The notes under the pieces: generated by a model | What the model was told of the DNA's origin: nothing | The model's input: the letters and a program-made list of their open reading frames with translations, nothing else | Databases searched by the model: none | Translations under genes and position numbers: made by a program | In this document: positions 15,849-24,959 of the stretch, piece by piece | Layout of the letters: every line of letters begins with the position of its first letter | Position numbering within the stretch: position 1 is the first letter of the stretch | Assembly (NCBI GenBank): GCA_020854145.1 | Contig: JADZFZ010000350.1 | Span: 1 to 44,825, forward strand | Reading direction: 5' to 3' | DNA from: Deltaproteobacteria bacterium | GTDB taxonomy: Bacteria > Myxococcota_A > Polyangia > Polyangiales > JADZFZ01 | Length of the DNA stretch: 44,825 bases

Positions 15849-16486
15849 TTGATCGACTTCGCGTTCAACACGACCTCGGTGGAGGGGTGCACGATGACGC
15901 TCGAGAGGCCAACAGGTTGCTGACGGAGGGTTTGACGCCGCCGAACCGGACCATGTGGGAGGTGCACGATATCGAGAACACCTAGCGCGTCTTCCGCGAC
16001 GTGGTGTCCGCGCCCGGACCGCTGACGCACGAGCGCATCAAGCACATCCATCGGGAGCTGCTCCGCGGGATCGACGACCGCGAGGGCTACCGCACCAATG
16101 ACGTCCGCGTGTTGCGTGCGACGTTCGACGCCACGCCCGCGCCCTACGTTCGGGCCGACATGGACGTGCTCCTCGCCTGGCTCGCCAAGAACATCGACAT
16201 CCTCCACCCGCTCGTGCTCGCCGGCGCGTTCCACCACCAATTCGAGCGCCTCCACCCGTTCTTCGATGGCAACGGTCGCACCGGCCGCGTGATCATCAAC
16301 TTCCTCTTGATGCGCGCCGGGTACCCGCCTCTGCTCGTCCCGCGCAAGCATCGCGCGGCCTACCTCGACGCTCTCCACCGTGCCGACGCCGCACGCCTCG
16401 GCAAGCCCTCGCCCGAGACGCACGGCGAGTTCATCAGCTTTCTCGCGGCGGAGCTCGTGGAGAACTACTGGAACGTGTTCCTGTAG
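15849..16486 (+). pseudogene. Fic-domain AMPylator, frameshifted and amber-interrupted
   Basis: The Fic core HPFFDGNGRTGR is intact near 16254, and an inhibitory (S/T)-x-x-x-E-G motif (TTSVEG) is readable near 15876. The frame from TTG 15849 (LIDFAFNTTSVEGC) breaks at about 15905. There, loss of one base turns a probable LEEANRLL into an out-of-frame reading. The correct frame then continues as REANRLLTEGLTPPNRTMWE and is stopped by TAG at 15983-15985. It resumes in frame (RVFRDVVSAPGPLTHERI) and runs to 16486. A shortened product from GTG 16001 would keep the catalytic motif but lose the inhibitory helix, which might make it unregulated. Confidence 0.8.
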
Positions 16487-16547
16487 CAGCGTGCGATGGC
16501 AGCGCGCTCGCATGCCGCGCTCGTTGTCGAGTACGCTGGAGTCCGCG

Positions 16548-18097
16548 ATGGTGACTCGCGGGCGGGAATCGCAGCGGGGTACCGTGCGACCGCCCGTCGC
16601 GTGGCGAATGATGCCCTACGTGTTGGCGGGTGCGACGCTTGCGACCGCGTCGACCGCAGGCACGCAGAGTCGGCCGAGGGTGCCGGGCACGACGGGCTGC
16701 TACGCGGGGCAGGTTGTCGTTGGAGGGCGCTGCTGCTGGCCCGGGCAGACACTCGATGTCGATGGTCGGTTCTGTGTCGGCACGCCGCGATGCCCTCGCG
16801 GGCTCACCGCAAGCGGGCGACGTTGCGAGAACACCGCGCTTCGCAGCAAATCGCTGGCAGGAGCCCTTCGCGGGTCCGTTGCCGCGTTGCAGGAGGGTTG
16901 CTCACTTGGTGACGTGACTGCCTGCGCCGCGCTGGGACACCGGCTCATGTCAGGCAGCGAGGAAGAGCGGCGACGTGCGGATGCCTTGCTCGACCGAGCA
17001 TGCCAACGCGAGGTGGCGGACGCGTGCACCGACCGCGGTCGGTCGGTCCTGCAGCATGGCGGGTACGCAGGGAGGGGGAACGCCTTCGAACTTTTCGATC
17101 GTGCGTGTGCGCTCGGCAGCGCGGCGGGCTGCTTCGAGGTCGGCGTGTCGCTGCAGAACGGACGGGGAACACCGCGGGACCCGGCTCGTGCCGCCACGTT
17201 CTTTGCGCGCGCGTGCAGCGAGGGCTTGGAAAGAGCGTGTGAGCGTGGCGCGGTTGCCGCCGCGACGGGGGATGCGCCCGATCTCGTCGCGGCTGCCGAA
17301 CTCTTGTTCCGATCCTGCGGCGGCTCGCGCACGTCTGGATGCGACAGTTGCACGAGCTCGGGATGCGAGCTCGCCCACGCGCTGCGACGCTTCCGGGCGG
17401 GTTTCTGCGTCGGGTCTTCGGGCGAGCGTGCGCTGCCGGCGTTGCGGAGTCTTGTGCAGAGGCCGCTCGGGACGAGAGCGTTCCTGCCGAGCGAACCCGG
17501 CTCGTGAGTCGGTTCATTCAGCTCCTGCGCGACGCGTGCGCGCGCCACGAGCCCGACGCGTGCTTCCGGATCGGCCGCGCCTACGCGGCCGGTGACCTCC
17601 TCCCCACCAACACTGACGCCGCAGCTGATTACCTGCAGGAAGCCTGTTTCGGGCCTGTGCAGACCGATCGTCCAGGGCTGCGCCACCTTGATGCGTGCTT
17701 GGCACTCGGGCAGCTGTGCGGTCGAGATGCTGATTATTGCGACCGAGGGCAGCGCTTGATCGCCACAGCACTCGCCTGCTATCCGCCCCGCTATCCATCC
17801 ACCCCGCTCTGCCACACGCAGGTGTCGGGCAACCTGGTCACGCGCGTCTGCACCGACCCCACTCTTGAGGCGCAACAGCGCAGTCGATCCTGCGGCCAAG
17901 CGCTCTACACGGCCGGGCTCCACCTGTACGCCGGTGCCGGCGTCGCGCCTGCTCCCGAACGCGCCATCGGGACATGGGCACAAGGCTGCCGGCTCGGACA
18001 CTCGGATTGCTGTGCTGCCGCGCGCGAAGCACGCAATCCGGAGCAGCGCGACCGAATGCTGATGGCGCGATTACGCGGCGAGACTCTTGAACCGTAG
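16548..18097 (+). pseudogene. Secreted Sel1-like cysteine-rich protein, split by a -1 frame change
   Basis: The frame from ATG 16548 encodes a likely signal sequence (VLAGATLATASTAG), a cysteine-rich patch (CYAGQVVVGGRCCWPGQ) and Sel1-like repeats such as LFDRACALGSAAGCFEVGV, and stops at 17507. Repeats of the same type (VFGRACAAGVAESC, CFRIGRAYAAGDLL) continue in the -1 frame, open from 17339 to 18097. The two halves therefore belong to one protein of about 516 codons. The junction predicted from the repeat pattern coincides with G GGT TTC at 17399-17405, a possible slippery heptamer in the correct phase. A simple indel or a sequencing error is the plainer explanation. Confidence 0.6.
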
Positions 18098-18120
18098 CGA
18101 GGCCGCATCTTTCGCTCGCG

Positions 18121-18708
18121 TTATCCGTCACTCGATCGGCCGCTACGTCCCAGGGGAAACGTCAGCGTCTTCTGGAGCAGCGCGAAACTGGCGTGCTCGA
18201 GGTGGATCACGTGGGGGATGGCTTTGCCCCATCCGGGCGTGATGCGGTCGATCGGCCACACGATGACGGGGGCGGGTTGGTCGCGGTTGGCGGCGATCCA
18301 GGCGAGGTCGCGTGCGTCGGCGAGGGAGAGGTCGGGCGTGATGAGGAATGCGTCGGCGAACTCGGCGGCGGGGTTGGTGCCGAGGCCGCCGCTGGGGAGG
18401 ATGACGGCGCGGTACCCGATCGTCTCGACGCCTGCGGCGAGGCGTTCGGTCGGGGTGGTGTTGGTGGCGTGCACGATGCCGATCGTGAGGGGGGCGGGTG
18501 GTGTCTTGCGGCGAATGCCGCTCGGCACGTGCACGAGGAGGGCGCCGCAGATGCGGTCCGCGACGGCTTGCCCGGTGGTGCGGCCGAGGTGGTCGTGCAG
18601 CGCGACGCGGAGCTCGGCGTCAACGATGGTGAGGAGCTGTTCGGCGTCGGCGTTCGGGTGCGGGTCGAGCACGGCGTGGAGCAGGTCGCGGGCGTGCTCG
18701 CGCGTCAT
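18121..18708 (-). CDS. Hypothetical protein with a receiver-like C-terminal half
   Basis: This 195-residue soluble protein is not one I recognise. The N-terminal half is helical (MTREHARDLLHAVLDPHPN, then LLTIVDAELRVALHDHLGR). The second half (PLTIGIVHATNTTPTERLAA, YRAVILPSGGLG, ADAFLITPDLSLADA, APVIVWPIDR) alternates strand and helix like a degenerate response-regulator or Rossmann domain. It lacks a clear phosphoacceptor and a conserved lysine. GAGG upstream supports the ATG at 18708. The frame stays open upstream to 19242, but that part looks non-coding. Confidence 0.55.
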   Translation of the reverse strand: MTREHARDLLHAVLDPHPNADAEQLLTIVDAELRVALHDHLGRTTGQAVADRICGALLVHVPSGIRRKTPPAPLTIGIVHATNTTPTERLAAGVETIGYRAVILPSGGLGTNPAAEFADAFLITPDLSLADARDLAWIAANRDQPAPVIVWPIDRITPGWGKAIPHVIHLEHASFALLQKTLTFPLGRSGRSSDG

Positions 18709-18852
18709 CGCGACCTCGAGCTCTTCAAGGATCAACCGGATGAGACGCGAGCGAGTGGCCAAGACTCCGAACCCCTGGGAGCGGGAGCATACGCCCCCGT
18801 GGTGGCGGAGGACTTGCCTCCGATGCGCGCGTGAGCGTGGGGGCTGCTCGCG

Positions 18853-19146
18853 TTGGTGGATCGCGGCTGGGTGAAGGCCACGCCCGAGACTCGCGCGGTT
18901 GGCGAGCCGTGCGTGCGCGACCATCCACGCGAGCTCCTCGAGCACCCGCTGGAGTGTGCGTCCGGTGCCATGTGCCTCCAGGGGCTGAACCGCTGCACGC
19001 GAACGTGTCAGGCCGACACCGAGTGCCCGCTGACATGGCGCTGCGCGCAAGCGGGAGTGCAGACCAGTTTTCTCGCCCACGGTTCGCCGATCGGCTCCGT
19101 GGAGACCACGTTGCGGCTCTGCCTCCCTCCCGACTTCGAGCCGTGA
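18853..19146 (+). CDS. Possible small cysteine-rich protein
   Basis: This 97-codon frame contains CASGAMCLQGLNRCTRTCQ followed by ADTECPLTWRCAQAG, the C-x5-C cysteine-array style used by many secreted proteins elsewhere in this window. There is no signal peptide at the TTG start at 18853 and no ribosome site. It may be a fragment of a former lipoprotein gene. It overlaps nothing else that is convincing. Confidence 0.4.
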   Translation: MVDRGWVKATPETRAVGEPCVRDHPRELLEHPLECASGAMCLQGLNRCTRTCQADTECPLTWRCAQAGVQTSFLAHGSPIGSVETTLRLCLPPDFEP

Positions 19147-19193
19147 TTTTCGCAGTTCTCGTCGCGACCGCAGCAGTTCGAGCAGGCTCGTGG

Positions 19194-19406
19194 CGGCCAG
19201 ATCAGGGCAGGGGTGCGGGTGCCGTCGGGTTGGTGTGCCCATCGGATGGTCATCTGGCCGCCGGCGTAGTTGACGATGGTGAGCTTGGCGTACGTGCCGT
19301 TGGCGGCGCGGATGCAGTAGACGAGTCCTTTGCTGGAGACGGCGTGGGTGGCGGGGTCGTAGTCGAACCAGTCGGCGGCCCGCGCGGACGTGACGGCCCG
19401 AGGATC
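19194..19406 (-). pseudogene. HmuY-like domain remnant
   Basis: Read on the minus strand, this frame gives DWFDYDPATHAVSSKGLVYC, then NGTYAKLTIVNYAGGQMTIRW, which strongly resembles the C-terminal half of HmuY-family haem-binding proteins. No start codon, signal peptide or N-terminal half is present. It begins exactly where the upstream cupin lipoprotein gene stops (19405), in another frame. It is probably a truncated remnant. A one-base shift near 19420 would instead fuse it to the cupin lipoprotein. Confidence 0.6.
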
Positions 19407-20202
19407 ACCGAGGCGAGGAGGCGGGCTGGTCCGCGGTTTCCGGTTCTGGCGGCACGAACACTTGCCACAAGTACGGCGCGTCGGTGCTGCCATCGAGGTG
19501 GTGCGGCGTGTTTGGGGGCACGTAGATCGCGACCCACGGTCGCAGCGCGACCGCCTGATCGCCGACGTGCATCGTGCCGTTGCCGTTGATCACGAGCAGC
19601 ATTTCGGCGGACGTCTCGTGGAGGTGCGGCGGGATGCGCATCTCGCGGCCGGTCAGAGCCATGGAGATCCGTGCGAGGCTGGCGGCCGTCTGGTCGTGCG
19701 GGGTGGTGGGGAACAGGACGCGGACGCGAGCGTCCCACCCATCGATCACGCGATCGGGCACGGCGGTGATGGACACGACCTGGGGGTCGCCTGCCGCGCA
19801 GGGAGTGTCGGTGGTGCACCGGACGCGCACGAGCACGGCGCGGGCGCGAGGCGAGCTGGCCGTGGGCCGCACCGTCATCGCTGGCGTGTCGCGGGGCAGC
19901 CGAACGGCGTCACCCGAGCGGAGGTCGTGCGTGCCGACCGAGAACGAGGAGAAGGAGAGGAAGATCACCTCGTGGCCGTGATCGGTGGGAAGCTGAAACT
20001 CGCGTCGGCCGGTCGGGAACGTGACGAGCGTGAGCTCGACAGGAGCGTCAGGAGGAGCACCCACCAACGGGATGACGCCCGTGCCCGGCACCCGGACGGG
20101 CGGCGGCCTTTCGCGACGGTGCTCGTGGACGACGTGCCGGTACGGGCCAGAGCAACCGAGCAGCAGGACTAACACCAACAGAGCGAGACCTATCGGTCGC
20201 AC
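19405..20202 (-). CDS. Lipoprotein with C-terminal cupin domain
   Basis: The protein has 265 residues. The N-terminus MRPIGLALLVLVLLLGCSG is a classic lipoprotein signal with lipobox LLGC. The last ~80 residues form a cupin: PPHLHETSAEMLLVINGNG supplies the H-x-H...E metal ligands of motif 1 and PPNTPHHL is motif 2. The middle region is a beta-rich domain of unknown type. It probably sits at the outer membrane or in the periplasm with a bound metal; the activity is unknown. A HmuY remnant lies immediately downstream, and a multicopper oxidase gene diverges from it. Confidence 0.75.
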   Translation of the reverse strand: MRPIGLALLVLVLLLGCSGPYRHVVHEHRRERPPPVRVPGTGVIPLVGAPPDAPVELTLVTFPTGRREFQLPTDHGHEVIFLSFSSFSVGTHDLRSGDAVRLPRDTPAMTVRPTASSPRARAVLVRVRCTTDTPCAAGDPQVVSITAVPDRVIDGWDARVRVLFPTTPHDQTAASLARISMALTGREMRIPPHLHETSAEMLLVINGNGTMHVGDQAVALRPWVAIYVPPNTPHHLDGSTDAPYLWQVFVPPEPETADQPASSPR

Positions 20203-20335
20203 GCCCGGCCGAGTCTATCGCGACAGGCCCGCTAGCGAGCGCTCTCTCGCTGCTGGGACTCGACGATCCGCGCGTCGCCGGTCGTGTTGACCGCGATCAA
20301 TCGATCGGGCCGCAGTGCTCGGCATCGTGAGCTTC

Positions 20336-21319
20336 ATGAACATGAAATTCAATTTCGTCATTGTCGTGGCGCTCCTCGTGCCTGCGTGCGCGTCCCCGTC
20401 CGAGCAGGTCGAAGTGCCGGCCGTGTGCGCGACGCCGGACGATGCGACGGCGCCAGCGGACATCGAGGTTCACGCGCGGGACGTGGCGATCGAGCCGGTG
20501 CCCGGCCGGCAGCACATGGCGTGGACGTACGACGGGGACGTGCCGGGCCCCGTCATCCGAATGAACGTCGGTGAGACGCGCCGCGTCCGGCTGGTCAACG
20601 ATTCCCCGCGCGCGGTCAGCATGCACTTCCACGGCGTCGTGTACGACGCGACCGACGACGGCACGCCCGAGCACCCCGAGAGCATGGTCAACCCGGGCTG
20701 CGCGCACGTGTACACCATCACCGCCACGCTGCCGGGCGTCTGGCCGTACCACAGCCACCGCGACCCCCGCGGCGAGATGGCCATGGGGCTGTACGGCGCG
20801 GTCGTCGTGCCGGCTCCCGACGAGACGCCCGCAGAACACGACCTGGTCGTGTTCCTCGGCCAGCTCGGCATCGAGAACGAAGAAGCGGAAGAGAGCGAGG
20901 AGGAAGAAGAGGAATAGGGAACGAACGCCGCGCCGCACTTCTTCATGACGATCAACGGACGCGCCAACGGCCGCGCCGAGGTCATCGAGCTCGACCAGTC
21001 CACCTACGCCGTTACCAGTGGCCGCGACGCCCACGCGACCGTCGGCCAACGCGTCCGGTGGCGCGTCCTCAACCTCTCCCCCGACGACCCGCACACCTTC
21101 CACCTCCACGGCCACGCCTGGTGCGACCGCGCCTCGATCCAGACCAACGGCACGTGCCCGGCGGGAAGCCTCCCCATTGACAACGTCGACCTCCTGCCCG
21201 CGCAAGGCGTCACGTTCGACTTCGTCGAGCAGCACCCCGGCCGCTGGATGTACCACTGCCACATTGTCGACCACGTCACCGACGGCATGGTCGCCTTCTA
21301 CACCGTCGACGAGACGTAG
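20336..21319 (+). pseudogene. Two-domain multicopper oxidase interrupted by an in-frame TAG
   Basis: The first part (193 residues from ATG 20336) starts with a lipoprotein-like signal ending VPACAS and carries the copper ligands SMHFHGVVY and WPYHSHRD, then an acidic run of Glu. The frame stops at TAG 20915-20917. It resumes in the same frame (GTNAAPHFFMTINGRANGRA) with the second cupredoxin domain and ligands HTFHLHGH and YHCHIVDH, to 21319. All four copper-binding boxes are present, so one codon separates this from an intact two-domain oxidase. An ATG at 20945 could start the second half as a separate protein. Loss of function, or two separately made halves, are both possible. Confidence 0.75.
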
Positions 21320-21385
21320 GGCGTGACCGGCGGTCAAAAGCAGCGCGGCCTCGGTGAAGTCGCCCCGAGCGTGAGCCTCCCCACG

Positions 21386-21405
21386 ACCCACCCCTAAGGG
21401 TGGGT
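21386..21405 (+). repeat. ACCCACCC/GGGTGGGT hairpin before a lipoprotein gene
   Basis: This is a perfect 8-bp stem with the loop CTAA, between the multicopper oxidase gene and the lipoprotein gene at 21453. The same stem word recurs at 42404-42433, also upstream of a lipoprotein gene. There is no U-run, so it is not an obvious Rho-independent terminator. Confidence 0.55.
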
Positions 21406-21452
21406 TGACGAAGATGTGGAGGGGCGCGTCTCCTGCTGTTCGGGAGGGCCTC

Positions 21453-23417
21453 GTGAAGCGACCGTGCTTGCTGGGTTTGGCGGGTGTCCTGGCGGGCTGC
21501 TTGCCGACTGCGTGGCCGGACCCGGTTCCGGTTGAGGTGGGAGTCGACTCGTCGGCGGCGGTCACGATGACGTTGGCCAACTACGGGGACGATCCGCTGG
21601 CCATGGGTGACGGCCGGGCGGGCCTTGTCGTCGATGGCACCCGCATCGTGAACTACGAGTTCGCTCGGTGGCCGTTCGCGGAGCGGGACTTCTTCCTTCC
21701 GGGTGGCCAGTCGACGATCACGACGTCGCTTCGCTTGGGCGGTGTGGATCGACGAGTGGCCGTTCTCGTCGATCCCGACCACGTCGTCGCCGAGGTGAAC
21801 GAGTGGCAAAACGTTCGGACGCGGGCGCTTGTGCCACCGGCGCAGGAGGTCGCCGATCCTGCGGTGACCGACCTTCGCGTGTTCGACGGGGACCTGCAGG
21901 CGCGTGTCACCAACGTGGGCACGGTCGCGGCGGACGCGCAGTTCGTCGAGGTGCTCGTTCGCCTGGATGGGATGCTCGTGCACAGCATGGGCGCCACGCT
22001 TCCGGCCTTGGCGCCGGGAGAGACCGTGACGCTCAGCACGGGATATGTGCTCCCCCGCACAGGACGGGTTCGCGTGAGCGTGACCTTCTATGAGGAGAAT
22101 CTAGACGGGACGAACGATGCTCGGGACGAAGTGCTTCCCGACCCGCCGCTCGCGGTGTACGGGTTCATTCTCACGGCGCTCGGCGACGAGATAGTCTGGT
22201 GGGACGATCGTGACCCGCACCCGTTTCGCGACTGGTCGACGCGCGAGCGTCAGGACCTGGTGGACGCGATCATCGGCATCTACGAGGGGCGTCCGTCCGA
22301 CCTGCCCGGCCCGCCGCCCGTGCTCGACAAGTCTCTCCGGATTGCATACGAGGACGGGTGGCGAATCTACATTTCCCATGTCGCTCAATCGCTCTGGGCA
22401 GACGTCGAGGGCGGTCTCGGTTGGAACCTCGGCAGCATGCCCTCCGAGCAGCGGCAGGTGCTGTTTGACAGCCGCGATATCGTCGGATTTTGTGGTCGAG
22501 TTCGAGGGACGTGCACTCTCGACGGCAACATCGTTGGCTACATCACGCCGTGGAGCCCGCGAATCGCCTACGAGTTCCTTGCCAGCCTGGGTCTCATCCG
22601 CGGCACGCATCGCGACACGATCCTCGCGCTGACCGATTGGATGCGCGGCCACCTCGTCCACGCGTCCGGGAGTCAGGGGGCGAACGAGTCGAACTGGGAG
22701 TACCCCGGGCACCCGCCAATTGACCGCATCCTCTATCCCCACGACTATCCCCGCGATGGCGTCCTGTTCCCGCGTCCGCACCTCACGCAGGGCTGCTGGG
22801 GAACCACTGGCCTCTACGCGGCATTGCTCCGTACGGTGAATATCCCCGTGACGAATAGCGACGCAAACCTGCCGGGGGGCAATCACCGGCGGCCGCTGTT
22901 TCCCAGCGTCGGATTGACGATGGTGCATGGCGACGACCCGTATTTCTTGTACGTTCGGCCGTCCACTGGAAGCCTGCCGCCGCTCGCGATTGCCAGCGCG
23001 AGTCTCTTGTATACATTCACCGAGTACGAGACCCGATTTGAGCATCCCGTACTTGACTGCGCCGATGACGGGTCACGGTGCAACACGGACACGGAGCAGC
23101 GAGACTACAACAGCAGGCGTGACAAGCTGCAGCTTGCCTACGACTTCCGGACCGATGCGCTGGCGATGATCTACATCGATAGCGGAAGCGCCGCGCTTGA
23201 CGATGTGCTCCGCGGCCTCCCCGCAGGGGACGAAGTGGTGGAATACGCGCAGCCGTTCTTCACGCTTGCGCAGCGCTCCACCATGATCGACGGCATCGTG
23301 GCGTGGGTGCGGCAGCAGGGCGACGGGGATCTGAGCGCCGGCCGCGAGCGCGTCCGCGTTCGGTGGCGTCGTTTCGAGGACTTCATCAGCACCTGGCCAC
23401 CACCTGGTGGCCTGTGA
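21453..23417 (+). CDS. Lipoprotein with CARDB-like and transglutaminase-like domains
   Basis: This is a 654-residue lipoprotein. The GTG at 21453 follows GGGAGG, and the signal LLGLAGVLAGC ends in a good lipobox. Residues up to about 230 contain two immunoglobulin-like segments of CARDB type (VTMTLANYGDDPL and LQARVTNVGTVAADAQF). The C-terminal part has a transglutaminase-like core with nucleophile Cys in LTQGCWGTTGLYAALLRTVN and a plausible His/Asp in VGLTMVHGDDPYF. Such proteins are secreted peptidases or cross-linking enzymes. The frame also opens at TTG 21405, but that would add a non-signal extension. Confidence 0.7.
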   Translation: MKRPCLLGLAGVLAGCLPTAWPDPVPVEVGVDSSAAVTMTLANYGDDPLAMGDGRAGLVVDGTRIVNYEFARWPFAERDFFLPGGQSTITTSLRLGGVDRRVAVLVDPDHVVAEVNEWQNVRTRALVPPAQEVADPAVTDLRVFDGDLQARVTNVGTVAADAQFVEVLVRLDGMLVHSMGATLPALAPGETVTLSTGYVLPRTGRVRVSVTFYEENLDGTNDARDEVLPDPPLAVYGFILTALGDEIVWWDDRDPHPFRDWSTRERQDLVDAIIGIYEGRPSDLPGPPPVLDKSLRIAYEDGWRIYISHVAQSLWADVEGGLGWNLGSMPSEQRQVLFDSRDIVGFCGRVRGTCTLDGNIVGYITPWSPRIAYEFLASLGLIRGTHRDTILALTDWMRGHLVHASGSQGANESNWEYPGHPPIDRILYPHDYPRDGVLFPRPHLTQGCWGTTGLYAALLRTVNIPVTNSDANLPGGNHRRPLFPSVGLTMVHGDDPYFLYVRPSTGSLPPLAIASASLLYTFTEYETRFEHPVLDCADDGSRCNTDTEQRDYNSRRDKLQLAYDFRTDALAMIYIDSGSAALDDVLRGLPAGDEVVEYAQPFFTLAQRSTMIDGIVAWVRQQGDGDLSAGRERVRVRWRRFEDFISTWPPPGGL

Positions 23418-23443
23418 TGCCGCGCAGCGCTAGCGTTTTCGCA

Positions 23444-23962
23444 ATGCGCCGACTGAACCTCGGCATTCTCTGGCTGATCGCCGCGTCACTATTCCTCACC
23501 GCGTGCGGTTCCACCTCTAGTCGCCCAGACGCAGGAGGCACCGACGGCGCCGTCCGCATCGACGCGGCTGGCGCCCTCGACGCGAATCCCGACGCCTCAA
23601 CCGTCGATGCCCTGCCAGGAGATGGCGCCTCTGCCGGAGACGCCACGATCTGTCAGGAGGAGGATGCCGGACCGACGTACACGCAGGCCGGATACTGCTT
23701 CGGGCACACACCCACGTGCTGCTTCGACGCCGAATGCCCGAGCGGAACCTGCCTCGACAACCACCACTGCCGATCCGACACTCCCTGCTTTTGCATCGCC
23801 GACGCCGACTGCCAGGAGGGGCACATCTGCTTGACCAACGAGACGGTCTGCGGCGTCTGCCTACCGGCGCGACCCCGATGCAGCATCGACGTCGACTGCA
23901 CCGACGGCACAACCTGCATCAACGACCGGTGCACCGACACGACTCGTTGCATGTTCCCGTAG
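23444..23962 (+). CDS. Cysteine-rich lipoprotein
   Basis: The N-terminus MRRLNLGILWLIAASLFLTA precedes the lipobox cysteine in LTACGS. A low-complexity Asp/Ala linker follows, then about 100 residues with 16 or more cysteines in repeated C-x5-C-x-x-G-x-x-C units (DAECPSGTCLDNHHC, DADCQEGHICLTNETVC, DVDCTDGTTCINDRC). This is a common surface-protein style in myxobacteria. An ATG at 23417 overlaps the stop of the transglutaminase-like gene, so the two are probably one operon, but the signal peptide favours 23444. Function unknown. Confidence 0.75.
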   Translation: MRRLNLGILWLIAASLFLTACGSTSSRPDAGGTDGAVRIDAAGALDANPDASTVDALPGDGASAGDATICQEEDAGPTYTQAGYCFGHTPTCCFDAECPSGTCLDNHHCRSDTPCFCIADADCQEGHICLTNETVCGVCLPARPRCSIDVDCTDGTTCINDRCTDTTRCMFP

Positions 23963-24166
23963 ACCTCGCGCGGCGAGCGGACCCACGGGACCAATTGTAG
24001 AAATCGGTGCCCTCGTACCCGACGTGCGGGCAGACCGCGACGTGGCCGGCGTACTGCTGGCGCTGGCCTCCCACGACGGGTGGCGATCGAGGGCAGCGCG
24101 CGAGCGCCGGCCACACCGCAAGCCGGATGACCCCGAAGCAGTCGCGCTCGCGATCGGTGTCCGCGA

Positions 24167-24547
24167 TCAGCAACTGACGCTGGCGCAGACGCCGGCACCC
24201 TCGTCCCAGACCCCGCAATGCCCGGCGCCGTCGTTGAAGAAGACGAAGCCCGCCTTCCGCATGAACGGAACAGGACCACTCGGCTGTTCTCGCGCGCTGA
24301 CGGTTCCCGCCACGACCAGTCCACCGATACCGAGGGCCTCGCCGACGACCGTCGCCATCTCGGCTTCACGCTCGGCGATTTCCGATCGGAGCTTCCGCAG
24401 CCGCTCCTGATGGGCCGCCGACAACCTGATGGCGCCCTCGGTGCCGAAGTCGGGGTTCCATGGTCGGACGCACACGAGCCCGTGCGGCGTCAGGAAACAG
24501 CCACCACCATCGACGAACGGTCCAGGGATTCTCGCTGAGCTCGTCAT
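24167..24547 (-). CDS. Hypothetical protein, possibly frameshifted
   Basis: This 126-residue protein has no known family that I recognise. GGAGG directly upstream supports the ATG at 24547. It contains a coiled-coil-like stretch (QERLRKLRSEIAEREAEMAT) followed by a Gly-rich hydrophobic patch (VGEALGIGGLVVAGTV), and ends with several cysteines. Plausible protein continues downstream in a neighbouring frame (LLIADTDRERDCFGVIRLAV to GYEGTDFYNW, to about 23990), so the gene may have lost its true C-terminus to a frameshift near 24170. That extension is uncertain. Confidence 0.5.
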   Translation of the reverse strand: MTSSARIPGPFVDGGGCFLTPHGLVCVRPWNPDFGTEGAIRLSAAHQERLRKLRSEIAEREAEMATVVGEALGIGGLVVAGTVSAREQPSGPVPFMRKAGFVFFNDGAGHCGVWDEGAGVCASVSC

Positions 24548-24748
24548 TGCGGCCTCCTCATGGCCAACGCTCATGCCGGCGAAGGTGCCGGGCAGGCAGC
24601 GAAAGCCACGAAGCGCTGAAACGCACTCCTCATGCCGTCTGCGAAGAGCCGCGCGCGAAGTCCGAGCTGTGCGCTGCTCTTCCCGCTGCGTTTCTCACGT
24701 GCGCCAATCGCTGCACAGACCGCTCCGTCTTCCGCGTTCCGTACGCGC

Positions 24749-24759
24749 ATGCTTATGAA
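24749..24759 (+). promoter_or_regulatory. Shared upstream motif, copy 3 (partial)
   Basis: ATGCTTATGAA matches GGCTTATGAA at all but one base and lies 38 nt upstream of the TTG start at 24798. It is weaker than the other copies. Confidence 0.3.
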
Positions 24760-24797
24760 TGTCCGCGTCTTCCTGAATGGGTGGAGGTGATGTTCAT

Positions 24798-24959
24798 TTG
24801 AGTCGTTCGGAACCGTTCGTGCCGTCTCGGTCGGCGAGTGATCGGGTGCTCGAGAAGCTCGTCGACGTCGAGATCAGGCTTCATGCCATCGAGAAGATGC
24901 TTGCTCGCGCGCTCCCTGGGAGCGCGTCTCGTCGCGCCCGCAGGTCGCGCTCCCCATGA
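24798..24959 (+). CDS. Small basic protein, coupled to the next gene
   Basis: This 53-residue protein starts at TTG 24798, chosen because an almost perfect Shine-Dalgarno sequence (GGAGGTGAT) lies just upstream. The centre is a short helix (DRVLEKLVDVEIRLHAIEKM) and the C-terminus is Arg/Ser-rich. Its stop overlaps the next start by 4 nt (ATGA). The size and layout fit a small regulator or antitoxin, but no family is recognisable. Confidence 0.55.
   Translation: MSRSEPFVPSRSASDRVLEKLVDVEIRLHAIEKMLARALPGSASRRARRSRSP

Noticed and set aside
18709..19242. N-terminal extension of the hypothetical gene at 18121-18708
   Set aside because: The extra 178 codons look non-coding, while GAGG and an ATG at 18708 give a better start.
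15983..20917. Amber codon recoding, suggested by two in-frame TAGs
   Set aside because: TAG is used as an ordinary stop here (for example in cap2, the STAS gene, Fic and the second oxidase half), and one affected gene also has a frameshift. Decay is simpler.
23653..24369. Long minus-strand frame opposite a lipoprotein gene
   Set aside because: Arg-rich composition typical of a GC-rich shadow frame; the plus-strand lipoprotein has a signal peptide and ordered cysteines.
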